Positions 62,301 through 63,934 are shown, counted from the stretch's first letter. The stretch is 64,000 nucleotides of DNA from Macrosoma leucophasiata (GCA_036365455.1 JAWQUS010000011.1:3616001-3680000), one strand, 5' to 3'. A program made the numbers and translations. Notes: a model not told the origin generated them from the letters alone.

Positions 62301-63134
62301 TCTTACTTTCCAAGCAGGTTGTTTTAAGTTCATGCATACCTATATCTTATTTCTACATAAGTATAATAATTTTGTAGTGCAGTATAGTATTTTTATCATA
62401 AGGTTGTAAAGATTGAAAGAAGGGCGATAGTTTATAAGATCACACGTCTAATCAATTGGATGAATTATGATTATCACGCCGACAATTGAGGAAGCCAAAT
62501 CTAGCCCACTATCCCATGAGTTTGCAAACTCCGTATCACTGGCGATGGTTTTGACGCAGAACGTCACTTTCGCAAAAGGTCATCTCGAAAAAATTGGTCA
62601 CTTTCTAATAATATAATCCAATACATCGATGCTGGATTATCGAAACTATGTTTAATACGTTTATCTAAAAACCTAAAAATGGTGCCAAGAAGACACTATT
62701 TATTTTGCTTTTCATAAAATTAATAAGTACACTTATGTTCAATGAAGGGGGTTTGGACGTAAACCCGCTGGGATCCTCTTTCGGAGTAGACCCTGGTAGG
62801 AACCAAAAATGGATATTTCGAATAAAAATCCGAGCATTATTTGATTACATGCTCCAGTACCGCGATAAATCCGCTAGCTAAGTAAAGCGATGTCCAATTT
62901 CTAATGCAATTATTGCATCGTTGCAAATACGGCGACGCAAACTCATGGTAGAGGCTTGTCAGTGGGTATATAATGTGCGGGGTGTGCAGGGGGCTGGGTC
63001 ATGTGGGACGGGCGCGCGCTGGGCGCGGCGCGGGGCCGCGGCTGGGCCCCGTGGTGGTGCTCGCCGCGCCGCTCGTGGCCGCCGCACGCCCAGCGCCATG
63101 CGTGGCAACCCGCGCGCCAAGCCAAGTTTACCAG
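14223..63134 (+). CDS. Syp: Syncrip / hnRNP Q-R-like RNA-binding protein (spliced, 3' end beyond window)
   Basis: The spliced product joins at least twelve coding exons. It gives about 560 residues before the sequence leaves the window, or about 586 with the two optional exons at 60070 and 60593. Domain order: N-terminal acidic domain (residues about 25-105), a linker with the family motif [12 protein letters not shown]1 (about 166-243), RRM2 (about 247-320), RRM3 (about 341-412), a Lys-rich segment, then a Tyr/Gly-rich and an Arg/Gly-rich tail. All intron phases agree between neighbouring exons. Family members bind mRNA in nucleus and cytoplasm and act in splicing, translation, localisation and synaptic or germline mRNA control. 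What is seen is the domain series and close similarity to the insect and vertebrate family; the functional roles come from the family. The final Lys/Asn/Gln-rich exon(s) and the stop codon are not in the window. Confidence 0.95.
14335..15390. other. Proximal intron 1, no element identified
   Basis: Mostly AT-rich single-copy-looking sequence with no ORF, no clear repeat and no hairpin that I could support. A weak resemblance to the start of family A is seen at 15240-15295. Confidence 0.5.
15391..16375. repeat. ~191-bp tandem array, five to six units
   Basis: The landmark TTATTACCTAGGCA recurs with the TACC at 15401, 15593, 15784, 15975, 16155 and 16346. Spacings are 192, 191, 191, 180 and 191 bases; one unit lost 11 bases. 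Each unit also holds GGTGTACATTCTGGCATGG and CTAATTAGGTACATGG. A diverged, separate unit lies at about 17565-17830. This is a satellite-like array inside intron 1. Confidence 0.93.
16561..16719 (-). repeat. SINE family B, 3' part
   Basis: The reversed tail CACGCCTGTAATCC, then GTTTTGGCCCATGTAACAGG and GAGGTACTGGGAAG. The tRNA-like head is missing, so the copy is 5'-truncated. Confidence 0.8.
16837..17156. mobile_element. Foldback element with inverted tRNA-like arms
   Basis: A minus-strand tRNA-like arm (16868-16940) and a plus-strand arm (17033-17086) face each other around a centre containing GCGCCATCTATTG. The outer right flank carries the same ~70-bp module seen at 8225 and 8535, in reverse. 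The word AATTATAATGTA occurs just outside both ends (about 16825-16836 and 17159-17170) and may be a target-site duplication. No protein frame is credible, although the repeat keeps one frame open through 16865-17149. Confidence 0.65.
17200..18800. other. Intron 1 segment, mostly unannotated
   Basis: AT-rich. It contains the detached unit of the 191-bp family (about 17565-17830) and a 26-base direct duplication of GATATTTAAAGGAAATAAAT at about 18698-18750. A short, more GC-rich stretch at 17465-17510 stands out. No exon or intact element is supported. Confidence 0.5.
18812..19921. mobile_element. Non-autonomous hAT element with 8-bp duplication
   Basis: The left end TAGTGGCGGATTTAC and right end GTAAATCCACCACTG are inverted repeats. 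A perfect 8-bp direct repeat ATTATAAT flanks the element (18804-18811 and 19922-19929), matching the target duplication of hAT transposons. The 1.1-kb interior has several GCCGCCC words near the right end and no transposase frame. The small frames inside are chance. Confidence 0.8.
20335..20520. repeat. Transposon end fragment (GATTCCCAAAGTGGTCC)
   Basis: It contains ATGATTCCCAAAGTGGTCC and, further on, GGGGGTCCACGAAGTTC and GTTTGGGCACCTCTG, a pair resembling inverted ends of a short hAT-like element similar to the one at 8043-8713. Target duplications were not found. Confidence 0.45.
21201..21489 (-). repeat. Family A copy, near full length
   Basis: Reversed copy: TTTTTTTATG..AAGTGGCAAACAAGC at left, GAGCTCTACCACCAGTA at right. 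All internal landmarks are present. Just upstream, at 21100-21180, lies a short GCAAGTATTATC hairpin. Confidence 0.9.
21886..22169 (-). repeat. Family A copy between ~57-bp direct duplications
   Basis: Full-length reversed copy. On both sides lies a ~57-bp segment with TTGATATTGAAT and CTATAAGATTCAACGTGC (about 21830-21886 and 22177-22234). The duplication is longer than ordinary target-site duplications. Confidence 0.85.
22236..22550 (+). repeat. Family A copy, diverged
   Basis: Starts TTGGTGGTAAAGCTTCAG and ends in TTGTTTGCCAATTCATG and an AAT-rich tail. It follows the second 57-bp duplication directly and is inverted relative to the preceding copy. Confidence 0.8.
22541..22637 (+). repeat. 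Family D copy with large internal deletion
   Basis: The head AATAATGGCAACCC is joined directly to the tail GACCGCGCCCGTATCGC ... GATCTACACCAGCC. About 260 bases of the usual middle are missing. Confidence 0.8.
22930..23345 (-). repeat. SINE family B copy split by a MITE
   Basis: The reversed SINE tail (CCCCGAAGGGGTAGGCAGAGG, ACGTTTTGACCCATAT) stops at about 23040 and resumes at 23322 with ATGGCGAGCCTATTGACAT. The gap is exactly filled by the TIR element at 23043-23319. Confidence 0.85.
23043..23319. mobile_element. MITE with TA duplication inserted in SINE B
   Basis: The terminal inverted repeats are AAGGCGGGTCTACGCTAG at the left and, reversed, AAGGTGCGTCTACGCTAG at the right (16 of 18 match). 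TA occurs on both sides and is single in the SINE consensus, so TA was duplicated on insertion. The interior is CG-rich (CGAGCACGAACG-like words). TA duplication fits Tc1/mariner-type transposases acting in trans; that is inference. Confidence 0.8.
23440..23520 (+). repeat. RTE-like LINE 3' end fragment (family F)
   Basis: Contains GAAGCACGGGAGGTGTG, GGGCCGGGATATTTGGCG and TGAAGATACATACATAGAG, which are the last bases of the family seen at 53685-54020, with an internal deletion. Confidence 0.7.
23521..24920. other. Intron 1 segment with one transposon remnant
   Basis: AT-rich. A ~45-bp direct duplication (TTTTCTGGAGGATTTTGTGT-like) occurs around 23815-23890. A remnant with GACGAAGTCGCGGGCA at 24140-24347 is related to the one at 7660-7860. 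No exon is seen. Confidence 0.5.
24930..25240 (+). promoter_or_regulatory. Possible regulatory segment in intron 1
   Basis: A repeat-free island with more CG dinucleotides than its surroundings, including GCGTCGCCATAGCGACGTCG and a TATAAATA box at about 25068. It might be an alternative promoter or enhancer of Syncrip. No first exon with a good start codon and donor could be tied to it, so this is only a candidate. Confidence 0.22.
25319..25520. mobile_element. Small foldback MITE with repeated hairpins
   Basis: Left CATATCGCTTCTTTACAAG and right CTTGTAAAGAGGCGATATG are inverted over about 37 bases. Inside, the block ATTTCATCTAAATCGTTCT followed by TATGAAATG occurs three times, each a small hairpin of its own. 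Confidence 0.75.
25578..26037. mobile_element. Foldback element with ~130-bp arms around a SINE B tail
   Basis: The left arm (about 25578-25707) contains ACTACGTTAAGAAAAACCGA and ends TTTGAAGTCGGTGCCAAGCC. The right arm (about 25906-26037) is its near-perfect reverse complement. The centre holds a plus-strand family B 3' fragment (25772-25872). No coding frame is present. Confidence 0.85.
26440..26595. repeat. Transposon 3' tail
   Basis: Contains AATCGGTCCTGAAATCTCGG and ends with GAATTGAGAACCTTCTCG then a TTTT..GGTTAAAAA end, matching the tail type at 1195-1250. Confidence 0.55.
26747..27160. repeat. Repeat family G copy
   Basis: Second copy of the ~420-bp unit at 5022-5440, in the same orientation, with only scattered differences (for example ACAAGACATTGACATC for ACAAAACAGTGACATC). 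A fragment with CCATACAAATAGTCCG and GTTTGCCGGGTCACC follows to about 27275; it is related to 31605-31690. Confidence 0.85.
27280..28025. other. Intron 1 segment, nothing recognised
   Basis: AT-rich with no repeat shared with the rest of the window and no ORF of note. Confidence 0.5.
28031..28297 (-). repeat. Family A copy, diverged
   Basis: Reversed: TTTTTTTATG and AGGTGACAAACTAGCATGC at left, GATCTCTACCACCAGTA at right. The middle is more diverged than in other copies. Confidence 0.8.
28495..28700 (+). pseudogene. Possible non-LTR retrotransposon C-terminal remnant
   Basis: In one frame the segment reads [15 protein letters not shown] and then VKIF before a stop. This resembles the conserved WNxLPxxVFP..Y....FK element at the extreme C-terminus of CR1/Jockey-type LINE polymerases. 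Frames are broken by stops, so this would be a dead fragment. The longest open frame through here (28388-29032) is in a different frame and runs into a SINE, so it is not a gene. The identification rests on a short motif. Confidence 0.35.
28799..28996 (+). repeat. SINE family B, 5'-truncated
   Basis: Contains TTCTGAAAATTCCCAGTACC, a small internal duplication ATGTCAACAG, CCACCTGTTACATGGGCC and the tail GGGGATTACAGGCGTGAAG. Confidence 0.85.
29071..29386 (-). repeat. Family A copy, diverged
   Basis: Reversed; GAAGTGGCAAACAAGAAC at left, CCGAAACACGATAGTGC in the middle, CTGGAGCTCTATCCCC at right. A partial duplication of the CTATGCC(C/G) segment makes it slightly long. Confidence 0.8.
29767..31080. 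mobile_element. 1.3-kb foldback element with long arms and a 101-bp array
   Basis: The outer ends are ATTATTCCCAGTTGCC and its inverse GGCAACTGGGAATAAT. The arms are near-perfect inverted copies for about 350-420 bases: left 29767-30186, right from about 30700 to 31080. Each arm carries, mirrored, a CCCAGTTGCC-rich end, a LINE-derived stretch (AGGTCCCTAATGGGG-type) and ATCTATTGATTTTGG. Between them lie five full and one partial 101-bp tandem units. Both arms sit in A/T-rich flanks; no clean target duplication could be defined. It resembles Foldback-type transposons in plan, but no transposase is present and the superfamily is unknown. Confidence 0.85.
30197..30735. repeat. 101-bp tandem array with GCCGCCATCTTGG boxes
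   Basis: The box GCCGCCATCTTGG starts at 30202, 30303, 30404, 30505, 30606 and 30707, giving an exact spacing of 101 bases. A reversed, slightly changed copy lies at 30116-30128 in the left arm. Each unit also contains CCATGAAAACGACACCCATG. Because 101 is not a multiple of three, the repeated short open frames of 72 codons are by-products of the array, not genes. Confidence 0.95.
31090..32390. other. Intron 1 segment with transposon remnants
   Basis: 31090-31600 is AT-rich without recognised elements. 31605-32050 contains two joined remnants: GACCCGGCAAACTTTGTATT (also near 27240 in inverse) and CTAGCGGCCCGCCCCGG with GGTGTGCGAATTTTATTA, both of types common as short non-coding transposon pieces. 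The minus-strand frame at 31907-32329 has no domain. Confidence 0.5.
32397..32646 (+). repeat. Family A copy
   Basis: Starts TTTGGTAGAGCTCCAGTG, lacks part of the middle, and ends TTGTTTGCCACTTCCATGG plus ATAAAAATT. Confidence 0.85.
32938..33163. mobile_element. MITE-like inverted repeat
   Basis: AATATTGCACATCGAGCCT at the left is matched by AGGCTCGATGTGCAATATT at the right, and an inner pair GAGCGTTATC / GATAACGCTC is also inverted. The open frame of 95 codons that crosses it (32817-33104) is therefore best read as repeat DNA. Confidence 0.65.
33310..34430. other. Intron 1 segment, little recognised
   Basis: Mostly AT-rich. At 33950-34055 a block with GACGCAGAACGTCACGTTCG and AAAAAATTGGTCACTTT resembles 62553-62605. 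No exon or intact element is supported. Confidence 0.5.
34508..34636. repeat. 33-bp minisatellite
   Basis: The word CCCAAAAGGACAACTTTC recurs at 34511, 34544, 34577 (with CTC for CCC) and 34610, a constant 33-base spacing. The period is a multiple of three, so frames stay open on both strands. This explains the repetitive ~100-codon frames here. Confidence 0.92.
34696..34851 (+). repeat. Family A 3' half
   Basis: Starts at CTCCGGCACAGAGGCATAAC and continues to the tail TTGCCACTTCCATCAC plus an A-run. The 5' half is missing. Confidence 0.85.
35137..35483 (-). repeat. Family D copy, near full length
   Basis: Reversed: CGCATGGCCCCGCGG at left, GTAAGCGATCTACTCGG, GGTTTGAAAACATCCGAC, and GGCTTGCCATTATTATTA at right. 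Confidence 0.85.
35766..37540. mobile_element. Transposon remnant K, split by a 1.16-kb insertion
   Basis: The left part carries AAACCGGTCAAGTGCGTG and GTAGGGTTCCGTAG, an end type also found reversed at 46122-46168. The body runs to about 36280 and resumes at 37441 with GCGCCAAATTTCAAGTCTC. The break point coincides with a TIR element. Its right boundary is uncertain. Confidence 0.6.
36281..37440. mobile_element. 1.16-kb TIR element rich in GTACCACGGG boxes
   Basis: The left end GTGACCGACCCGTGGTACAA and the right end, reversed, are the same for about 65-75 bases with few changes. TACTTGTGCC before and TACTTGCGCC after suggest an 8-10-bp target duplication with one change. The interior has many copies, both ways, of GTGTACCACGGG, and a tandem duplication of 137 bases (36841-36977 and 36978-37114). 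No transposase frame exists. The duplication length would fit hAT or Mutator-like transposases; this is not decided. Confidence 0.8.
37541..38420. other. Intron 1 segment with repeat pieces
   Basis: 37541-37715 contains GGTTGCGGCTCGGAGTCACTC and other words typical of insect repeats but without ends. 37985-38105 is a family E fragment (CAGTCAACCGAACAATGACGG). The rest is unremarkable. Confidence 0.5.
38711..39021. mobile_element. PIF/Harbinger-like MITE
   Basis: The ends are GGGCTATATTT at left and AAATATAGCCC(C) at right, with an inner inverted pair CGGGACGCCATGGCGGCGC / GCGTCGCCATGATGTCCCG. TAA flanks both sides (38708-38710 and 39022-39024), matching the 3-bp TWA duplication of PIF/Harbinger elements. 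It has no transposase frame. Confidence 0.75.
39088..39329 (-). repeat. Family A copy, diverged
   Basis: Reversed: GAAGTGGCAAACAGCATAC at left, TTAGCGGCAAGTAAATTAGG near the right. It ends about 100 bases before exon 2. Confidence 0.8.
39431..39624 (+). CDS. Syp: Syncrip exon 2 (acidic N-terminal domain, residues 38-102)
   Basis: Acceptor GTGTTTCCAG, then [20 protein letters not shown], and later [20 protein letters not shown] and [12 protein letters not shown]. Length is 194 bases, with phase 0 in and 2 out, and the donor is AGGTGAGT, a strong match to consensus. This is the core of the N-terminal acidic domain of the hnRNP Q/R family, a helical protein-interaction module. Exon 1 supplies its first helix. 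The sequence [21 protein letters not shown] is very close to animal relatives. Confidence 0.95.
39671..39890 (+). repeat. Repeat family E copy
   Basis: It has AACGGTCAAACCATTCC, GCGATCGCCAATCCCCTTG, and the tail GGAAGCTTTGGTCCAACAG then TGGACATCTTTCGGC. It lies 46 bases after exon 2. Related copies are at 37985, 55775 and 63545. The 79-codon frame here is repeat-derived. Confidence 0.75.
40258..40452. repeat. Family A fragments, head-to-head
   Basis: A reversed 3' piece (GGTGGCAAACAAACATGC) is joined to a forward piece (CCGCCAAATGGTAGTG ... TTGTTTGCTACATTCCC plus A-run). The 141-codon open frame that starts inside it is not supported as a gene. Confidence 0.7.
40854..41144 (+). repeat. Family A copy, full length
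   Basis: Complete copy from ACTGGTGGTAGAGCTCC through TTTCCGGCACAGAGGC to TTGTTTGCCACTTTTAAAAC and a pure A-run. One of the best copies for deriving a consensus. Confidence 0.92.
41293..41598 (-). repeat. SINE family B, full length
   Basis: Reversed: GTAACTTCACGCCTGTAATC at left, GCCCATGTAACAGGTGGCG, and the tRNA-like head region GTAGTGGCCTGCTACCAC at the right. The B box region is deleted or diverged. Confidence 0.82.
41637..41872. mobile_element. MITE with ~30-bp TIRs
   Basis: AGGTCGCGCCACGTAAAAAG followed by AACGCTGG at the left is repeated inverted at the right end. TATA/TA flanks both sides, which would fit a TA duplication. Confidence 0.8.
42139..42644 (+). repeat. SINE family B split by a second SINE
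   Basis: The head with B box GGTTCGATTC and the body run from 42139 to about 42364. The tail (TTTACCTCTGCCTACCCC ... GTGAAGTTACGTTGC) resumes at about 42585. The insert is a different tRNA-derived element. Confidence 0.82.
42365..42584 (-). repeat. tRNA-derived SINE family C, nested in SINE B
   Basis: On the minus strand the head reads GACGACCCGGTTGGTACAG with the B box GGGTTCGATCCCC, followed by a body with GACAAATATTGGTATGGCC. The far end is T-rich in sense. It is a second, distinct tRNA-derived SINE type in this window. Confidence 0.75.
43132..43967 (+). repeat. Tandem duplication of a family A copy plus 115 bp flank
   Basis: Two family A copies (43132-43408 and 43568-43852) are each followed by ACATTCCCTCGGAA, GGCA(A/G)GAACGTGGAAA and CTAAAACTGAGTAG. 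The period is 436 bases, and the second unit lacks about 45 bases after its A-run. The unit was therefore duplicated as a whole after insertion of family A. Confidence 0.88.
44160..44665 (+). pseudogene. LINE 3' end: C-terminal fragment with CPC..H..CP motif
   Basis: An open frame of 114 codons ends at 44510. It includes [16 protein letters not shown] and then [16 protein letters not shown], which fits the Cys/His pattern (CxC...H....C) found after the RNase H or polymerase domain of many non-LTR retrotransposons. The following 150 bases look like a LINE 3' UTR and end in an A-rich tail at about 44665. No polymerase domain is present upstream, so the copy is 5'-truncated and dead. The clade is not decided (I-, R1- or Jockey-type). 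Confidence 0.65.
44670..45345. other. Intron 2 segment, nothing recognised
   Basis: AT-rich with a short (TA)n run near 45117. The open frame at 44744-45028 has no recognisable domain. Confidence 0.5.
45349..46168. mobile_element. Transposon remnant K with TCTG microsatellite
   Basis: Left end AGGGTTCCGTACC; right end ACGGAACCCTCACCACG followed by TCGAACTCGCACTTGTCCGG. A (TCTG)n run lies at 45596-45632. The same end type is found near 35771. There is no coding frame. Confidence 0.65.
46316..46360 (-). repeat. Short family F LINE tail
   Basis: TATGTATCTTCACGCCAAG then TCCCTTACGGAG; it is the reversed extreme 3' end of the element at 53685-54020. Confidence 0.6.
46653..46780 (+). CDS. Syp: Syncrip exon 3 (linker, residues 102-145)
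   Basis: Acceptor CGTGTTTCCAG; the product is [18 protein letters not shown], then [20 protein letters not shown] and DVTT. Length 128 bases, phase 2 in and 1 out; donor ACAGGTTTGT. The segment [32 protein letters not shown] is a hallmark of the hnRNP Q/R family, shared between exons 3 and 4. The Ala/Val/Gly-rich stretch before it is less conserved. Base composition is much richer in GC than the surrounding intron, as in exon 4. Confidence 0.95.
47485..47640. repeat. ~15-bp minisatellite in intron 3
   Basis: Ten or so copies of variants of AACTTCTCAAAATGCC run in tandem. Overlapping open frames (47434-47679, 47517-47813) simply translate the repeat. Confidence 0.9.
47645..48815. other. Intron 3 segment, nothing recognised
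   Basis: AT-rich, no repeat family of the window, no exon-like frame. Confidence 0.5.
48819..49060 (+). CDS. Syp: Syncrip exon 4 (RRM1, residues 145-225)
   Basis: Acceptor ACGTTTACAG, then [15 protein letters not shown] and the first RRM. RNP2 is EVFCGKIP (residues about 166-173) and RNP1 is RGYAFVTF (206-213); between them lies the family-specific [13 protein letters not shown]. Length 242 bases, phase 1 in and 0 out. The donor GAG/GTTGGC is weak (T and G at positions +3 and +4), which may matter because two competing acceptors lie downstream. The last beta strand of RRM1 is encoded by the alternative exon 5. The exon is strongly GC-rich. Confidence 0.96.
49061..52040. other. Intron 4
   Basis: A 3.0-kb intron without recognised transposons. 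It contains short poly-T runs and a GC-rich patch at 51920-51975 (CGGCGTCGCGAGCGGCGCG). The open frames at 49873-50133 and 51213-51590 have no domain. Confidence 0.55.
52041..52176 (+). CDS. Syp: Syncrip alternative exon 5a (RRM1-RRM2 junction)
   Basis: Acceptor TTTTTCCCACAG; the product is [18 protein letters not shown], then [20 protein letters not shown] and EEFGKLT. It supplies the last beta strand of RRM1 and RNP2 (RLFVGNIP) plus the first helix of RRM2. Length 136 bases, phase 0 in and 1 out; donor ACAGGTAAAG. It is the same length as exon 5b, and the two share 21 of 45 residues. Splicing both would add 272 bases and shift the frame, so only one can be used per productive mRNA. With exon 6 it makes an Ala codon at the junction. 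Confidence 0.95.
52177..52444 (+). promoter_or_regulatory. GC-rich intron between exons 5a and 5b
   Basis: This 268-base intron is exceptionally C-rich. Between 52255 and 52385 it is made of variants of CCGTCCCGC, many of them CTGCCGTCCCG in tandem. It contains GTGCCCCGC (52246-52254) and GCGGCCGC (52387-52394), each with an exact complement in the intron after exon 5b (52623-52631 and 52666-52673). This suggests RNA pairing that could loop out exon 5b. The pairing role is inference. Confidence 0.55.
52445..52580 (+). CDS. Syp: Syncrip alternative exon 5b (RRM1-RRM2 junction)
   Basis: Acceptor TTGTTCTTGCAG; the product is [18 protein letters not shown], then [20 protein letters not shown] and EEFTKHA. 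It replaces exon 5a in the same position with the same phases; donor GCACGTAAGT is closer to consensus than that of 5a. It makes a Pro codon with exon 6. Residues [13 protein letters not shown] are nearer to the vertebrate form (NNRLFVG), while exon 5a has PNLRLFVG. The core RNP2 is unchanged, while the RRM1 beta-4 strand and the RRM2 helix differ. A different RNA or partner preference is expected but not shown. Confidence 0.94.
52600..52720. other. GC-rich hairpin-forming segment after exon 5b
   Basis: Contains the perfect 14-base palindrome CCGCCCGCGGGCGG (52649-52662) within a run of nearly pure G/C, and words complementary to the intron upstream of 5b. It stands out from the AT-rich rest of the intron. 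Confidence 0.6.
52959..53092 (+). CDS. Syp: Syncrip exon 6 (RRM2, residues 271-315)
   Basis: Acceptor GTGATTGCAG; the product is [19 protein letters not shown], then [20 protein letters not shown] and TGRIK. RNP1 of RRM2 is RGFCFLEY. Length 134 bases, phase 1 in and 0 out; donor AAGGTACGT. The segment [18 protein letters not shown] is almost invariant in the family. Confidence 0.97.
53552..53623 (+). CDS. Syp: Syncrip exon 7 (RRM2 end and linker, residues 316-339)
   Basis: Acceptor [29 protein letters not shown] then QTMSK; donor AAAGTGAGT. It is 72 bases, phase 0 on both sides, and carries the last strand of RRM2 and the acidic linker to RRM3. Confidence 0.96.
53685..54020 (+). pseudogene. 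RTE-type LINE polymerase C-terminal fragment (family F)
   Basis: A frame reading [20 protein letters not shown], then [17 protein letters not shown] and later [15 protein letters not shown], matches the well-known C-terminal pattern RWxGHxxRM...GxRxxGRPxxxW.D of insect RTE-like LINE polymerases. It ends CCCCGTTAGGGACCTGGCG then TGAAGATACAT, the tail seen in at least five other places in the window. There is no upstream polymerase, so it is a 5'-truncated dead copy within intron 7. Confidence 0.85.
54901..55050 (+). CDS. Syp: Syncrip exon 8 (RRM3, residues 340-389)
   Basis: Acceptor [27 protein letters not shown], then [19 protein letters not shown] and [14 protein letters not shown]2 is VLYVRNLT and RNP1 is KDYAFVHF. 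It is 150 bases, phase 0 on both sides; donor AAGGTAAAG. The upstream pyrimidine tract is poor, so the acceptor may rely on enhancers. Confidence 0.96.
55177..55279 (+). repeat. Family D 5' fragment
   Basis: GGCAATCCTTGAAACTGCC, CCACTGCTGGGCACGAGCC and ATTGTGGTTAATAGG; only the first ~100 bases of family D remain. Confidence 0.75.
55371..55722 (-). repeat. Family D copy, near full length
   Basis: Reversed: GCGCATGGCCCCGCGGC at left, GTGTGTGGGTGACCGC, and GTATAATGGGTTGGCATT at right. The open frames on both strands across it are repeat-derived. Confidence 0.88.
55775..56017 (+). repeat. Family E copy ending 24 bases before exon 9
   Basis: It has CAGTCAACCGAACAATGGCG, ATCCAAGCGTGGCAATTATG, and the tail GGAAGCTTTGGTCTAGCAG then TTTCGGCTGATATAATGA. 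Its tail forms most of the branch-point region of the exon 9 acceptor. Confidence 0.8.
56041..56186 (+). CDS. Syp: Syncrip exon 9 (RRM3 end and Lys-rich segment, residues 390-438)
   Basis: Acceptor [29 protein letters not shown], then [19 protein letters not shown] and [10 protein letters not shown]. It closes RRM3 and adds a basic stretch likely to help nuclear import. Length 146 bases, phase 0 in and 2 out; donor GCGGGTGAGT. A nearby transposon supplies most of the sequence before the acceptor. Confidence 0.96.
56287..56461. mobile_element. PIF/Harbinger-like MITE in intron 9
   Basis: The inverted ends are GGCTACTTTCATTCTGCAG then CGTGTCGCC at left, and the same inverted at right (GGCTCCTTTC...). 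TTA flanks both sides (56284-56286, 56462-56464), the 3-bp duplication expected for PIF/Harbinger. The inner TTCTGCAGCGTGTCGCC pair is perfect. Confidence 0.85.
57126..57205 (+). CDS. Syp: Syncrip exon 10 (Pro/Arg/Gln-rich, residues 438-465)
   Basis: Read from the CACAG acceptor in the frame left by exon 9, it gives [19 protein letters not shown], then PQARGDY, and ends in phase 1 at donor CTACGGTACGT. Length 80 bases. The phases fit both neighbours and ARGDY joins to [10 protein letters not shown] of the next exon, as in the family. The acceptor has almost no pyrimidine tract, so the start could be alternative. A (CA)n run lies just after, at 57224-57246. Confidence 0.82.
57255..59600. other. 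Intron 10
   Basis: AT-rich, with no recognised repeat family. The open frames at 57399-57656 and 58627-58908 have no domain and no supporting splice signals, and I treat them as chance. Confidence 0.5.
59634..59678 (+). CDS. Syp: Candidate 45-bp cassette exon (low confidence)
   Basis: If used, it would insert [15 protein letters not shown] between exons 10 and 11. Phases fit (1 in, 1 out) and the length is a multiple of three; the donor GCCGGTATGT is good. The acceptor (GAAGTGAG) has no pyrimidine tract, which is the main argument against it. Confidence 0.25.
59752..59894 (+). CDS. Syp: Syncrip exon 11 (Tyr/Gly-rich, residues 465-512)
   Basis: Acceptor [28 protein letters not shown], then [19 protein letters not shown] and [11 protein letters not shown]. 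Length 143 bases, phase 1 in and 0 out; donor ACCGGTGGGT. The pattern YDYYGYxDYRGGYxEPxYxYDE is the Tyr-rich segment shared by hnRNP Q and R. Such tracts act in protein contacts and condensation. Confidence 0.95.
60070..60087 (+). CDS. Syp: Candidate 18-bp microexon
   Basis: CCATCCTAG / AATGGAGTCAGTGACTCG / GTAAAT encodes NGVSDS in phase 0 on both sides and would fit between exon 11 and the next. Eighteen bases is short but within the size of known microexons. Only phase and splice words support it. Confidence 0.35.
60170..60290. other. G-rich intronic tract
   Basis: About 120 bases dominated by G runs on the + strand (GGGGGGTAGGGAGTGGGGAG-like, GGGGGGCGGGGGTGGGGCGG), capable of forming G-quadruplexes in the transcript. 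It lies between the candidate microexon and the next candidate exons. Confidence 0.7.
60351..60475 (+). other. Candidate poison exon
   Basis: Flanked by the strong acceptor CTTGTTATGTTTTCAG and strong donor TGTAGGTGAGG. In the frame left by exon 11 it reads LPFHVCLA and then a TAG. If included, it would truncate the protein before the RGG box or trigger nonsense-mediated decay. Evidence is splice words only. Confidence 0.3.
60593..60652 (+). CDS. Syp: Candidate 60-bp exon 12 (alternative)
   Basis: CTCACTCAG / 60 bases / GTACCA; product [20 protein letters not shown] in phase 0 on both sides. It fits after NGVSDS or directly after exon 11, and before the RGG exon. Read through without splicing it stops after seven more codons. 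I do not recognise the segment from the family. Confidence 0.45.
60660..61030. other. Intronic segment, nothing recognised
   Basis: AT-rich, no ORF, no repeat family of the window. Confidence 0.5.
61042..61186. mobile_element. 145-bp foldback MITE with near-perfect arms
   Basis: GCCTGGGTTGCACCA at the left is inverted at the right, and the arms match for about 60 bases, including AACATTTCACATCCTTCTCT, around a 24-base loop. TA lies on both sides. Diverged relatives with GGTTGCA(C/A)C ends appear near 42111, 42850 and 44040. The 67-codon frame across it is an artefact. Confidence 0.88.
61566..62040 (+). CDS. Candidate alternative last exon with poly(A) signals
   Basis: After the good acceptor TTAAATTATTTTGCAG an open frame of 50 codons runs to TAG at 61716-61718 (starts [16 protein letters not shown], ends VINLWEKA). 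In phase 0 it could follow exon 11 or the 60593 exon. A UTR-like stretch follows, with AATAAA at 62007-62012 and 62033-62038 and a GT-rich sequence after. It may instead be part of another gene or a retrocopy; I do not recognise the protein. Confidence 0.3.
62050..62920. other. Intronic segment, little recognised
   Basis: At 62545-62610 the words GACGCAGAACGTCACTTTCG and AAAAAATTGGTCACTTT repeat those at 33955-34010. The stretch 62085-62215 has scattered CG-rich words. No exon is seen. Confidence 0.45.
62990..63134 (+). CDS. Syp: Syncrip exon 13 (RGG-box exon, from residue 513 or later)
   Basis: Acceptor GGTGTGCAG; product [19 protein letters not shown] then [20 protein letters not shown] and [10 protein letters not shown]; donor CCAGGTCAGT. 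Length 145 bases, phase 0 in and 1 out. It is the Arg/Gly-rich part of the tail, a likely site of arginine methylation, and the ending KPSLPG is expected to join to a GKRK-type segment. A second in-phase acceptor (GGCTTGTCAG, giving a start at 62962) is also open. The next exon is outside the window or not recognised. GC content is extreme. Confidence 0.82.
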
Positions 63135-63190
63135 GTCAGTGCATTCACATGCTTCTTAACGTGCTCCCATACCACACGCTAGTTATAAAA

Positions 63191-63431
63191 CAATAATAAT
63201 AATGGCAACCCATTATACGTCCCACTGCTGGGCACGACTCGCCCCTTTTTGGGGGGAGGCCCGGAGCTTACTCCACCACGCTGCTCCAATGCGGATTGGT
63301 GGAGATACGGGTTAGTGGCCAACCCGCTGTCGGATGTTTTCAAACCGCCCATATGGCCTCCGACAAGGTTTAACGACTGATATCTATCGATAGCAACCGC
63401 GACCGACGGCTTACCGTGTCATCCGAAGCCA
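63191..63431 (+). repeat. Family D copy, 3'-truncated
   Basis: AATAATAATGGCAACCCATT to GACCGACGGCTTACCGTG; the last third is missing. It lies 56 bases after the RGG exon. Confidence 0.85.
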
Positions 63432-63544
63432 GTAATATAAGTATAGAGAATGTTGCCTAAATTCTTTTGAATAAATTGTAACAAAAGCTATAGGTAAATA
63501 GTGATTTTGTACAATTTCATGTTGGATAACAACACTTTTGTTTT

Positions 63545-63690
63545 ATCATTAAGTCGCGATCGCCAATCCGACTGCCAAGCGTGGCGATTATGTTATTATT
63601 CTCTCCTAATGACGCACAACACGGTTGTGGGCGTCTTTGGGGAAGGCTTTTTGTCCAGCAGTGGACGTCTGTCGGCTGGAGTGACTCCAT
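63545..63690 (+). repeat. Family E copy
   Basis: GTCGCGATCGCCAATCCG, CAAGCGTGGCGATTATG and the tail TTTTTGTCCAGCAGTGGAC then GTCTGTCGGCTGGAG. Confidence 0.78.
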
Positions 63691-63934
63691 TTTGAGCTAC
63701 AACCAAATTTTCTCGAAAGTCTGGACATCTAAGCATTATCTTTTGCAAATGTTACACCGTTGCCTAGTCTGTAGTCCTAGTCTATATTACTCTTACAAGC
63801 CTCAAGCGGCACATCTACGCAAGTGCCTTGAGATCTGGGTTAGATATGCCTATCCTTACACTCCCTAAGCAACGCACATCAAGAATGGCATTATTTGAAT
63901 ATTGATACATCCTATACCTACTTGTTCTCATCAG